Shown: positions 1-10,748 of the stretch, piece after piece
Layout: the number at the start of each line of letters is the position of its first letter
How positions within the stretch are numbered: the first letter of the stretch is position 1
Source of the DNA: Cafeteria roenbergensis
Taxonomy: Eukaryota > Sar > Bigyra > Bicosoecida > Cafeteriaceae
Length of the DNA: 64,000 nucleotides
Direction: 5' to 3'
Assembly (NCBI GenBank): GCA_008330645.1
Contig: VLTN01000002.1
Span: forward strand, 1,178,001-1,242,000
Made by a program: the position numbers and the translations under genes
Notes under the pieces: model-generated
Databases searched by the model: none
What the model saw: the letters and a program-made list of their open reading frames with translations, nothing else
Told to the model about the DNA's origin: nothing

Positions 1-1365
1 GGGCCGCGCGAATGGCCGCGGCCTCGGCGATGCGGTCGGAGGGAGCCAGGGCGCTAAGCCTCGCGGCCTCGCTCTCCGCCTGCCACCCCGTCACGTCCAA
101 GCCGTCAGCCGTCTCCTGCGCGGCCTCCTTGGCGGCGTGGACAGCAGCGCGCAGCGACGCAGCCTGCTCGGCCTCGTCCGCGTCGCTCCGGCCAGCCTCG
201 GCGCTGTGCTCCGCGGCCTTGCCGTCGGTCCCGGCCGCGGGCGAGCCTGCGTCCTTGTCCGCAGCAGCCACGGCTCGGTCCTCCTCCGCGGAGCTGTTCA
301 CGAGGTCCACGACAAAGTCGGCCGGGTTCTCGAACGACGGGCTCGGGAACCCGAGCGCGGCCAGGTACCCCAGCATGCCGTCGCGACGGCCGTCCGTCCA
401 GGTTGGCCCTGCGTACACCTGCCTGCCGTCCGCGAGGAGCAGCAGCTGGTCCGCGAGGGGCATCAGGGACGCCCTCGGCTGGTGGATGGTGCAGATGATG
501 GTGCGGTTCTGCTCGTGCGCCAGCCGGCGCAAGATGGTCATCACGTTGAGCGCGGAGGCGCCGTCAAGCCCGCTCGTTGGCTCGTCGAGAAAAATGAGCG
601 AAGGCTCGCCCAGGAGCTCGGCCGCTACGGCCAGGCGCCGCTTCTCGCCGCCGCTGCACTTGCCGACCTGGGTGTCCACGCACTTGGAGATGTCGAGTGC
701 GTCGACGACCTTGTTCACACGCTCCTCGAGCTCCTGGGCTCCAACGCGCTCTGGCAGCTTCAGCCGCGCCGTAGAGCTGAGAATCTCTCTGACGGTCAGG
801 GTGTCGAACATCGCAACTGCGGGGGCGGAGGGGACGGGGGGGGCGCGGCCATTGCAACAGCGCAGTCGCGATGGACGACTTGCTGCAGAGTTGCGGAACG
901 GTCCGGATGCGCATTCGTGCCAGGCCGGACGCCTCACCCTCTTGCTCAACGAAGCCGTGGACGCGGCGGAAGCGGTAGTCCGGAGCGTGGCCGTTGAGGA
1001 GGATCGTGCCCTCGGTGGGCGTCACGCGCCGGGAGAGCAGGCGGAGGAGCGAGGTCTTCCTGCGCGCGGCAAGAAGCTCTGACTCAGGAGCGGGAAAAGC
1101 GCTGGTCGGGAGCGGGAAAGGCGCCGGCGAGCCGCTCGGACTCGAGAGGCCAGCGCCCGCCCAGCGGCCGCCACACTCACCCTGCGCCTGACGGCCCCAT
1201 CAACAAGGTCAGAGTGCCGGCCTTCGCTTTGCCCGAAATGGAGGACAAAATGCGCTTCGTGAACGTCTTCCCGGTCTTGGGGTCCTTGGCGGGCACTTCG
1301 AAGCCCAGCCCCCTCCACTCGAGGGCCGCGCCCGCCTTCTTTGACGGCGGTGCTGGCGATGCCAT
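1..1365 (-). CDS. ABCG-type ABC transporter, nucleotide-binding half (3' part outside window)
   Basis: ATP-binding domain of an ABCG/White-family half-transporter, which exports lipids or small molecules across a membrane with the ATPase domain preceding the membrane domain. Three exons are visible: 1181-1365, 938-1059 and 1-816, with introns 1060-1180 and 817-937. Splicing joins the Walker A box (GPSGAGKTS) across the first intron. Exon 3 holds the signature (CSGGEKRRLAVA), Walker B with D-loop (LIFLDEPTSGLD) and the H-loop (ICTIHQP). After these comes an ABCG-like FENPADFVVDL stretch and an acidic Ala-rich linker. The membrane domain must lie beyond base 1. The start is the first Met in frame before the conserved LEWRGLGFEV segment; an upstream exon cannot be excluded. 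Substrate unknown. Confidence 0.85.
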
Positions 1366-1680
1366 CCTGGCTGGAGGCGGCGGCGATCGGCAGGCGCAGT
1401 CCGCGTTGCCGCAAGAGTGACAAGCCAAGGCGCAGGTTGCATGTTTGCTGCTCTGCCAGCGAGCCGTGGGACTTGCCGTCGCGCCGCGGAGGGCGGCCGC
1501 GAGTCGTTTGCCGTGACGGAGGCACTCCTGGCATCGTGCACAAGCCGCCAATCACGAGCACCGGCGGTGCCTCCAACAAATTCGGTCAGCGCCGCTGGTT
1601 GCGCAGCAATTGTGCCACTCACGACTTCCCACCAAGACACAAGACTCAGAGCTTGCGCGCAAGCGCAGGCACGGAACAGT
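1366..1680. other. Intergenic gap, no gene seen
   Basis: Spacer between the start of the ABCG gene and the stop of the mid-SUN gene, both on the minus strand. It should hold the ABCG promoter and the 3' end of the SUN transcript. I see no conserved element. Confidence 0.5.
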
Positions 1681-3798
1681 TCACTCTTTGCGGCGATCGG
1701 CGACAAGCGCATCCACTTGCTCCTGGAGGTCGCGAATGCGCGCCGCGTGCCGCGCATGACATGCGGCGGAAAATACAAGCAGCAGCGAAATGACCCCCGC
1801 GGCCAGGATTTGCGAATTGACAATCTCCTGGCTGAGCTGGTCCACGGCCGACCCCGACACGGCCTCCCTCGCTGACAAGGCGCTTGCAGATGCAGCCTGC
1901 GCTGCCAGCACGCTGACTGTCTTGGTGAGGTTCTGCGCCACCTGCTTGATGCGACGCCGAAGGTCAGCGATGACCGGCGACGACGTGTGGATCGGGATGG
2001 ACCAGTTGCCGGCCAGCGCACGCTCCACGCCCCCGATGGCCTCGTTCACCTGTGCCTGCATCTGAAGGAGCTGACCGTGCAACCGCCGCGCGTCCTTGAC
2101 CCGCGAGCGGGACACCCCCTCGATGTGGCCCAGCAGCACCTGGCCCATGGTGCCGCCGCCGTCCTGCGACCGGACGGCCTGCTTGGACGGGACGAAGCTG
2201 CGGTTCACAGCCGTGACACGCCGGAGGGCGACTCTGGGCGGCAGCTCCTGCCCCACAGCTGTGGCATGCGAAGCCGCATCGCCGCCCTGCGCCACCGCGA
2301 CCACCACCGCGCCGGCGGCGCCAGTGAACCGGCCTGTACCGAGCCCAGCCTCGACACTTCCCGCCCCCTCTCCGCCCAGCAAGTGCGCCTGCCCGCCCCC
2401 CGACGGCTCGGCGTCGTCCGCCGCAGCGACACTCGAGTCGGCCTCCCCTGCCCCGTCCTGCACCTGCGCGCCGCCCGGCAGGCGCTCGCAACTCCCTCGC
2501 CCGTTCGCCCCGACGCTGTCAAGGCTGCCTTCACAGCCACCCTCCTCGCCAGCGCCTGCGGGCCCATCGTCAAGCCCGCCGTCGGATCCGGCATCCGGCG
2601 CCATGGGCTGGGCGGGCGCGTCCAACCAGCCGCAAACGTCGCCGCCGGCCCACGCCCAGGCAGCTGCGTAACCGGGGTCCTGGCCCCACAGGCAGGTTTC
2701 ACAGCCGGGCTCGGAGCAGGCGGCCAGCGGGTGGGGCCACTGGTACTGGGGCAGCAGCTGCCTGGTGGGCGAGCCGGGAACAGCGGATCGCTGCCCGGCC
2801 CCGGCCAGTGTGCGGGGTGGCGGGGGCACAGCCTCGCTCTGTGACAGGCCCCTGCTCGCGGTCGCGGCCGAGGCGTTGGCGCCATTCGCGACGCTCCCTT
2901 GGCTCAGCTCCTCCGCGACAGCGTCAGCAGCGCCTGAGAGTTGCGCGGTGACGCGGGGCTCGGGCACGTCCGGCGGCGCAACGGCATCAGCGGCCTCGGG
3001 GCCGGTGGGAGCGCACGGGGCTCCGAGGACGGGGCGGTCACTGTCGCCCTGGCCCGCAGTGGTGCTGTCGACTGCCCCGTTGCCCTCCCCCGCATCGTCG
3101 AGCTGGTCCGAGGCCGGGGGCCCTGCCACGACCCCCGCGGCCGTGCCGCGGTCCGCAGTTTGGTCAACGCCGTCCGTCGAGCGCCGCTCGGCCGCTGACG
3201 AGCGCTGGTCACCTGACGCAGCAGCCGGTGCCGGCGATTCGGCCGGCAAAGCCCCCGTTGCCGCGGCGGCCGCGTGGCTGCCAGCCATCAGGGGTGGCGC
3301 AGCACTGTCTTGGCCCTGTACAGGCCCTCCCAGAGCCGCGTGTCCTGCCGGCCATGTGGAGTTGGTCACCGCTTCGCCGGCGGCAGCGCCCCCAGCGAGC
3401 GCAGCATCGGTCTGCTCCGGACCGGTGAGGGGAAGGTGGAGATCCGCAACCCCAGCGCCTGCTTCGCCAGCGTCCCCGGCGCACGTGGTCCCGTGGGCGA
3501 CGGCAGACTGCGTGGTGGCGGGGACGGCGTCCTGCGAGATCGCCCCGGCGTGCTGCGGGTCGCGTTCGGGGATGCTGCCACCGCCAGTGGAAAGGACTGC
3601 TGCCGCAGCATCCCGCGACTGCGGCGCGTCGTCGGTGGGCCGCTGCGCAGAGGCGCCGTCTGCCCCATCCGCGCCTGGCTGCACCGCGTCGCCGGAATCC
3701 ACTGGCAGTCCGGGAGACAGAGCGGATGCGCCGGCGCCGTGCCCTGCTGCCTGGCCTGAATCGCCGACGACAGCTGGGGCGGGGGCAGCATCAACCGA

Positions 3799-3843
<45 letters not shown>

Positions 3844-6800
3844 ATGCTGCTGCTGCTGCTGCTGCTCCTCCTCCTCCTCCCCGATTCGGGGCTCTGCCTC
3901 ACTTCCGGCCGAAGGCTTGGAAGTGGGATCCACCGGTGCGTCGTGCTCCGCAGTTCCCTCTGGCGCTCCTGCGTGGCTGCCCTGCTCGCTGCCCGCGCTC
4001 TCGTCTGGGCCGCCGCTCCTGTCACCCGCCGCGCTGGCAGCCCCGCGCTGTCCCGGCGCGAGACCAACATGCTGTTCGTCTTCTGCCTCAGCCCGGGCAA
4101 GCGGCTCCAGCAACGGCACCGGCTCTTGCACCGGCTCTTGCCCGAGCTCGTGCGCCCGCGTCGGGTCCCGCTCCTGTACCGGGGAGGGGGACGCACGGAG
4201 AGCCTCTGTCAGTGCCGCACCGTCGTCCTCTCCGTCGCCCGGCCAGCTCTGCGGAGTGCGAACGGGCTCCTCGGGGGCGGGCGTGGGGGACACCGCCGGG
4301 TGGTCGTACGATCCGTCGTCGAGCGCCGCAAATGCGACGGGCTGCCCGTGGCCGTGACCTCTCCGGCTAGCACCGTCTGTCGTGGGGTGCTTGGCAGCGA
4401 TCCCGAAATCGCCGGCTCCAGCGCCATCGTCCTCGTCGTCCTCGTCGTCCTCGTCGTCGCCGCCCTGTCGCGAAGCCATCTCGAACATTGCGCTCTGCAA
4501 GTTTTCCATCGCGGTTTCGCCGTGCACCCTGATGCCAGTGAGGGTGCAATAGTACTCGTTGCGGTGGTGCGTCTCCCAGCGCAGCCGCAGGAAGCGGACC
4601 AGGGAGGAGGCCGGCGCCGACACCTCAAACACCTGCTCCCCGTGCTTGTCCTCGGCCTCGAACTCGCCGAGCTGCAGCCACTGCATCGTGGGGTAGCTGG
4701 TGGAGCCGAGAAGGCGAAACCGGCGCACGGAGGAAGCAAAGCGCTCGTAGTTGGAGAGCACCAGCTCCGTCACGCGCACCTCGTCGCTCAGCTGGATGTC
4801 AACGAACTTGCGAGCAGAGCACGGCGACATGAAGTAGCTGTCCTTGTCCTCCTTCAGCAGGGAGCGCTTGTTCTGGGACTCGCTGTTTGCCTGGAGCACG
4901 ACCGCCCCCGCCCCCGCGTTGGCGAGGTTCACTCTGAGGCCAGCAGGCAGGCTGCCGCCCACCACCTCTCCTGCGTCCGTCACGATGTCTGTCACGATGC
5001 CGGGCATGGCGTCGCTCGCCAGCTGGGCGCTCGCCGTCTGCGCGTCACTCTGGATAAGGCCAGCCAGAGCGTCGGCCAGTCGCCGCGCCTCGTCGTCGAC
5101 GTCGCCGTCGCCGTCGGCGGAGTCGACGGTGTCGTCACTGCCGTCGTCGTGGGTGTCGTCGTCGCCGCCGCTGCCATCGTGCCGGCCTCCATCGCCCCCA
5201 ACAGCGCCGTCTTCAGCAGGGGCGGCGGTGGGCACTGGCGCCGTCCCCGCCTCGCCCCCAGAGCCGCCTGTGGGCGCATCCCCGCCCGTGCCACCGCCGG
5301 CAGCACCATCGGCCAGTTTCCCGGACGGCGCCTCCCTCCCGGGCAGCCGGCCATCGCCAGCTTGCGCGTCTCCCGAGCCCCCGGGTGCTGCCGCGCCGGC
5401 GGCCGCGGCCTCGCCATCCGGCTGTCTGCTGGTGCTGCCGCTGCCGTCCCCGGGGCTGGTATCGGCCGGCAGCTCGGCTGCAGGTTCCGCTGGTGCAGGT
5501 GGCCTGGCCTCGGGGCCGCCAAGCACCGGCGCCAGCGGCATCGGAGGTCCCTCCTCGGGGCCCGACCCCGCAGCAGGCGGGTGCAACGCTGCCGCAGCCG
5601 CCGCCTCTGCCGCTGCCGCTGCCGCCGATGCTGTGGCCCCTCCTGCCGGCTGCGCCGTCGCCTTGGCCAGCCTCGCGGCGGCATCTGCGGCCCCCGGCCG
5701 GTCGACGGCCGCCCCGCCGTCCAGTGAGCGCCCGGCCTCCAGTAGCGCGCCCGTCTCGGCAGCAAGCTGGCCGAGCCCGCCTTCAGCGCTGGCGCTCTGC
5801 CCGTGTTGGTCGGCGATAGGAGCGGCACCCTGCCCCCCTGTGGCGGCAGCGTCCTGCGCGCCGCCGGCGCTTTCCCTGGCCGTGGCCGTCCCAGCCTCCG
5901 TCCGCACGCCGCCGAGCCCCAGTGTCCTTGACACCGTTTCCATCAGCAGCACCGCGACACGCGGCGCGAGGTCTGGCTCTGCAGCTGGCGGGACCGCTGG
6001 CCCGCCGCCGCTGTGCTCCGCGCCCGTAGCCAGTGGCTGGCCGGAGTGTTGATGGGTGCTGTGGGCGGGGTCGTCGCCGCGGCTGGCAGGGGCGTCCGCT
6101 GCAGCGCTGTGGGTGGCAGAGCCGCCTCCAAGGACTTGCGTGCCGTGAGGCGCTCTGCTCGCAAGCTCACCCCCGATAGGGCCCGTGTCCCCCCCGGCGG
6201 CGGCAGCGGCGGGGGCGGGGGTGTTGAGCCCTGCCGCGATTGCCTCTGCGGTGTCGAGCCGGGCCGGCTCAATGGTTGAACTCTGGGAGTGGTGCTCCGG
6301 CGCCCCGCCCGATCCTGGCCCCGAGCCAGCGGCGGCGCGCGTATGGAGGGTGCGGGCGCTCTGCTGCTGGTGCTGGTGCTGGAGCTGCTGGCGCTGCGTT
6401 GACAGCTGGTCGTCGGCGTGCGATGCAACGCCCGGCGGCGTGTTTGGCAGCGACGCCGGCCCTGGCTGGCCAGCCGCCACTGCGCCACTGCCTGGGTCAC
6501 TGCCACCAGCATTGAAGGCAGGCGGGATTGCGCGCTGGCCGTGCGAGCGTCCTTGCGCAGCAGAGTCGCGGCCAGGGAGCTTGGGCGGTGCCTCCTCTGC
6601 GCTGCCGGCCTGGCTTGGCGTCCCTCCGGCCCCAGGCACCACCGTGGAGGGGTCCGCGTTGCCGGCATCCGGACTGTGCCGCGCAGCGCCGCTGTGCGGG
6701 TCTAGGCCACGCCGGACCAGCGGCGACGGCGCGGAAACAGTGGGCGCAGCAACCAACGCAGCTTGCTCCTCGAGCGAGAAGTCTGCGGCCCGCGGCACAC

Positions 6801-7194
6801 CCACAAAGGCCGAATGTCACGTTTGCTATCGCACCAGCGCGCAGGCTGCCGCGCAGGGACAACCAGACGCGGGCGAGAAGCAACGCGGGGACGAAGCGGC
6901 GGAACATCGCGAGGCTCACCCGGCTCGTTGAGGATGTGATCAATGGAGGCCTCGCCGGACTTGAGGTCTGTGGCGTATACAAGCAACGGGCAGCTCGCGG
7001 GGTTGTCTCGAGCGAGCCAGGGCCACGCAGCGGCGAGAAGGCAAGGAAGGGGACCGGCGGTGCGACAGCTGAGCCGCTCCGGCACACTCACCAGACTCCT
7101 GCAAGGACGAGGCAGGCAGCGCGAGCAGCCACAAGCATGTCACAGCAAGCAAAAATATCGGGCGCACCACGGCTGCTCCCCTCTGCTCGGGCAT
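1681..7194 (-). CDS. SUCO/Slp1-like mid-SUN ER membrane protein
   Basis: Large (about 1763 aa) secretory-pathway protein with the layout of the SUCO/osteopotentia/Slp1 family: signal peptide, central SUN domain, C-terminal membrane anchor. Exons are 7092-7194, 6920-7006 and 1681-6782. Exon 1 encodes a clean signal peptide (MPEQR..., then IFLLAVTCLWLLALPA). The SUN domain lies near residues 680-820 (about 4500-4960) with family hallmarks EDKDSYFMSPCSARKFV, YPTMQWLQLGEF and EYYCTLTGIRVHG. A hydrophobic helix near residues 1715-1735 is followed by a short charged coiled-coil tail. Yeast Slp1 works with Emp65 to protect soluble ER proteins from degradation; that role is known for the family and inferred here. 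Most of the remainder is Ala/Gly/Pro-rich, presumably disordered, with one polyQ tract. Divergent from the cystinosin gene. Confidence 0.85.
3802..3880 (-). repeat. CAG repeat encoding polyQ, flanked by polyE
   Basis: Trinucleotide run read as CAG on the minus strand (CTG on plus), interrupted once by a His codon, followed by GAG codons. It gives a Glu run then a long Gln run near residue 1040 of the mid-SUN protein, in the lumenal low-complexity part C-terminal to the SUN domain. Likely length-polymorphic. Confidence 0.95.
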
Positions 7195-7365
7195 CGACGG
7201 AGGCGACTTGCCAGGGGGTGGCGATCGCAACGTGTGCTGACTCACGCGCGCTCTGCTCAACTCGGAGCCAGACAGTTTTCCGCAACTACCGGGCTCGGGC
7301 ACGCTCCGCCAAGCCGATTCCTGGGGGGTCTCGGCAGGCAAGGCGCCCGGTCCCTGCCAGGAGCC
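7195..7365. promoter_or_regulatory. Divergent promoter region, mid-SUN gene / cystinosin
   Basis: 171 bp between two divergent start codons, so it must contain both 5' UTRs and any shared promoter. I see no TATA box or obvious repeat; the assignment rests on gene arrangement only. Confidence 0.4.
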
Positions 7366-8816
7366 ATGTCGACTGCGAGCGAGCCGCGCGAGGCGCCGGA
7401 CGAGCACGAGCTGTCGCTGGTGGATGGCAAGGAGCTCGAGCGCGTGGAGGCCAGGCGTGACTGCATTCGGTCCAGCATTGCCGTGGCGTTCATGGTTGCG
7501 TTCAGCCTGGCCATGGCGTTTGTGCTGCGGGACTTCGGGACGGAGGCACTCCCCGAAGGCGTGCGGGTCATTAGCGGCATCATTGGGTGGCTGTACTTCA
7601 GCGCGTGGTGAGCCGTGGCACGAGGCAGTGACGGGCACCCGGCGAGCCAGCCGAGCAGGCGCCCGCACGCGGCTGCGTGCGCGCGCGCCGTTTGCTCCGC
7701 AGAGAGAGCCGAACGCGCCTTGCGCAGGCTTGTACGCTGCGCGGGATCGGTCAGCGGCCAGCGCGCAGCGGCGCCGGGAGCAAGTTGCAGCTGTGGCCCT
7801 CGAACGGCTGTTGCCAGTCTCCACGAGAAGGCAAGCTCGCCCCGTCTGGCCCAGTGCGCGTCATTGCGTGTGTTGCGCGCGTGGCTGTTTGGCGAGTCCG
7901 CAGGAGTGTGTCATTTTGGCCTCAGGTGCTTCAAAACTTTGCTCGCAAGAGCACTGTTGGCATGAGTTTCGACTACCAGATGCTCAACGTGATTGGGTTC
8001 AGCGCGTACGCGATTTTCAACTGCGCCATGTTCTTCAACGCCGATATCCGGGCGGCCTACAGCCGCGCCAACCACGGGCAGGCAAGCCCCGTGCAGATCA
8101 ACGACGTGCTGTTCGCTCTGCACGCCCTGGCGCTGACGCTGGTCATCGTGGTGCAGATTTTCATTTTTGAGGCGGGGGGGCAGAAAGTGTCAATGTTTGC
8201 CACAGTCGTGTGCCTCGGCAGCGTGGCAGTCGTCTCCATTTACGCAATCCTGATCGCGGCCGGGGTGGGCGGCTCTGTGTTCAACTGGCTGGACTGGCTG
8301 TACACCGTGTCGTACGTCAAGCTGGGCGTGACGCTGATCAAGTACATGCCGCAGGCGGTGATCAACCACCGCCGGGGCACCACCGACGGCTTCAACATGC
8401 ACAACGTCCTCCTCGACTTCACGGGCGGGAGCCTCTCCGTCGCCCAGCTGGTCCTGGACTGCTGGGTGCTCGACGACTGGTCAGGCATCACGGGGGACCT
8501 CGTCAAGTTCCTCCTCGGCCTCACGTCCATGGTCTTCGACGTCGTCTACGTGCTGCAGCACTTCGTCTGCTTCTCGGAGCGAAACCGCGAGCTGCTGCGC
8601 CGCCGCCTGGTGCTCGAGACCAAGCACGGGGCGCTTGAGGCCTCCCGCATCCTGGCCAGGGAGGAGCAAGAGGCGGCGGCAAGAGGCCGCCCCGCTCCTG
8701 TTGCGGTGCCCAACGACAAGACGCTGCTGCTGGCAGGAAGCGCCAGCCCGAGCAGCGGGGCGGCGCTCACTGACAGCGGCCTCGGCGGGGGCTCGCCCAG
8801 CCTGGCGCAAGTGTGA
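7366..8816 (+). CDS. CTNS: Cystinosin, lysosomal cystine/H+ symporter
   Basis: PQ-loop transporter of about 384 aa that exports cystine from lysosomes with protons. Exons are 7366-7607 and 7904-8816; the 296-nt intron splits the codon in SAW|SVSFWPQ. Both PQ motifs are present (residues 87-88 and 230-231). The Asp residues used for proton coupling in human cystinosin have counterparts in NDVLFALHA and LLDFTGGS. Seven hydrophobic segments follow each other as in the family. The protein lacks the long glycosylated lumenal N-terminus of animal cystinosins and the GYDQL tail signal; instead the C-terminus carries DKTLLL, which fits a [DE]xxxLL lysosomal sorting signal. Identity is secure from continuous similarity through all helices. 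Confidence 0.93.
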
Positions 8817-9564
8817 GGGCGGAGCGGCTGAGGCCTCAAAGCCGGTGTGTTGTCCGCCCGGACCAAACGGGGGGCTGGGGCGCGTGCGCGGGCCTGGCCA
8901 CTGCTCGCCCCCGGCCCCGCCGCCGCGGGAGGAAGGCAACGGGGCGCTTGTGTGCGCTGCGCCTCCCTGCAACTGTCTACTGCAACTGTGGGGGCGGTCT
9001 GCCAACGGCATCATGCGACCGCCCCGCCACGGTGTTTGAACGTTGGGTCGTCGTGTGTTGGCGCGCTCTGCATGGCTCTCCCTCTCTGGCCTGTTTGGGT
9101 TCCAATTCGTTTCGTTCGAGTGCGCGGTTGAGCAACCAGTCGCGCCTGTGGGCAGCAGGCACCCGCAACCACCCCAACGCAGCTCCCGAGCGCACTGCCC
9201 TGCTGATGCTACGGCCCGCTGCAGCAACGCGTATGTGTCGGGGCGGGTTTCGCAGAGACTCGCTTCGTCACTGTCTGCGCTCCGCGAGTGGCTTCAACTT
9301 TCGACCGGTGCATGGCGCACCAGGGCGGGAAAAGGAGGGATTGCAATCGCTGCGTGGACAAGGGCGTCCACGCCGCCTCACACACGGCGAGGGAACACGC
9401 AGGGCCGCACCTGGGACCGCCGCGAGGGGCGGCCGGCGGGACCCGAAGTCGGGCCTCGACAGTCCGGCCCGCGACGGCTGGCCGCTGGGGGGGCGTGGGG
9501 CTGCCGAGCGCTGCGTACAGCGCACGGACTGACGCCCCGGCTAGGCCGCTGTGGGCGTGCCTGT
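8817..9564. other. Convergent intergenic region, no gene seen
   Basis: 748 bp between the stops of cystinosin (+) and the Ras-like GTPase (-), the longest gap in the window. Open frames here lack family similarity and look like GC-driven chance frames. It should contain both 3' UTRs. Confidence 0.5.
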
Positions 9565-10547
9565 TCAGAGCAGGGCGCAGCGGCGCACGGGCTTGGCCGG
9601 GGCGGCCTTCTCCGCAGTCAGCTTCTTTGCCTTGCCGTCGCCGAACATGCTGGTGCCCATGCCCTTGGAGGTGTCGCCGGAGCTGGAGATGACGGAGCGA
9701 ACGATGGTCTCGAACACGTGCTTGACGCCCTCGCTGTCCGTCTTGGCGCTGGCCTCGAAGAACTCGGCGCCCCATTCCCGCGCCTTCTTCCTGCCCTCGC
9801 TCGTCTCCACCGCGCGCGAGTCCTCAAGGTCGGCCTTGGTGGCGACGAGCATGATCACGGGGTCGCCCTTGTGCGTGGCCTTGATGGCGGTGCGAACCTT
9901 GTCCAGCTTGGCAAACGTCGTGTCGTCGTTGATGGCGTACACAAGGATGTACCCGTCGCCGGTGCCAAGCTTCTCGTTGCGCAGGTCAGCGTACGCCTCC
10001 TGGCCGGCAGTGTCATCGATCTCGAGGTGCCTCGGGGCGCCGTCCAGCTCGATGTCCTTGGTGTACATGTCACCGATGGTGGGCGCGTACTGCGAACGGC
10101 ACGGGCCGCAGGCAAAGGGGCAACCGGACGAGTTGCGCGGAGCCGTCTGCACCAGAGGCAACCGCCCCGTTTGGACACCGCAAACGGCCCCGCCAAAGGC
10201 GCCGCCGCCGCTCAGCCGGCAGGGCAGGCGGCGGCGGGCGCGCGGCGACGCTTCGCAACGCTGCGAACAGACTCACACCCTCGAGGAACTCGTCGCGGCT
10301 GAAGCGCGTGACGAGGGCGGTCTTTCCGACGCCTCCCTGTCCCATCAACACAATCCTGCGCCGCAAAAGCGGAGAGCGTGGTGGACGGGCGGGCGGTGAA
10401 ACAGCGCGGGCGCGGGCGCGGACGACTGGGGAGCCGCTGCGGCCGGATCAAAGCACTCGCGGGCGCCGCCTTGCTCGCCAGGCGACCTCCCCGCGCTCGC
10501 TGCCACCCTCGCGCGGCTCACTTGACTGCGTTGGTCGAGGAAGCCAT
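9565..10547 (-). CDS. Ras-like small GTPase with CAAX box
   Basis: Membrane-anchored Ras-superfamily switch of 209 aa. Exons are 10522-10547 (only 26 nt, MASSTNAVK), 10277-10355 and 9565-10089. The tiny first exon splices in frame onto IVLMGQGGVGKT (P-loop, residues 14-21). Switch I is YAPTIGDMY, switch II DTAGQEAYADLR, G5 EASAKT. The G4 box reads TKAD instead of NKxD. The C-terminus is basic and ends CALL, a CAAX box whose final Leu predicts geranylgeranylation. The sequence is closest in style to Ras/Rap/Di-Ras rather than Rab (no double Cys tail). Which Ras subfamily cannot be decided by eye. Divergent from the Derlin gene. Confidence 0.9.
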
Positions 10548-10748
10548 CTCTCGAGGCGGGGGTGCGAGCGCCCGGACTCCCAGCGGTGGCCGCCGCCGGT
10601 TCGCAGCGGCCGGGCAGCCCTCTGCGAGAGACAAGGGCAGACGAGCCATGCGACGCCGGCCAGCTGCTGGCCAGAACGGACCGCCTGCGAAACGCGCAGT
10701 CGCGGCCCGCACCACGTGTCGGCGGCACAGTCCGCGGGCCTGCCTGCG
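10548..10748. promoter_or_regulatory. Divergent promoter region, Ras-like GTPase / Derlin
   Basis: 201 bp between divergent start codons. No recognisable core-promoter motif; assignment rests on position. Confidence 0.4.

Noticed and set aside
3844-5727. A 627-codon plus-strand open frame antisense to the mid-SUN gene.
   Set aside because: It begins in the CTG repeat (polyLeu) and has no family similarity, while the opposite strand encodes a conserved SUN domain.
10212-10451. TTG or upstream starts for the Ras-like gene within 10355-10451.
   Set aside because: The segment next to the P-loop ends in a splice acceptor; the 26-nt exon at 10522-10547 gives a proper ATG start.
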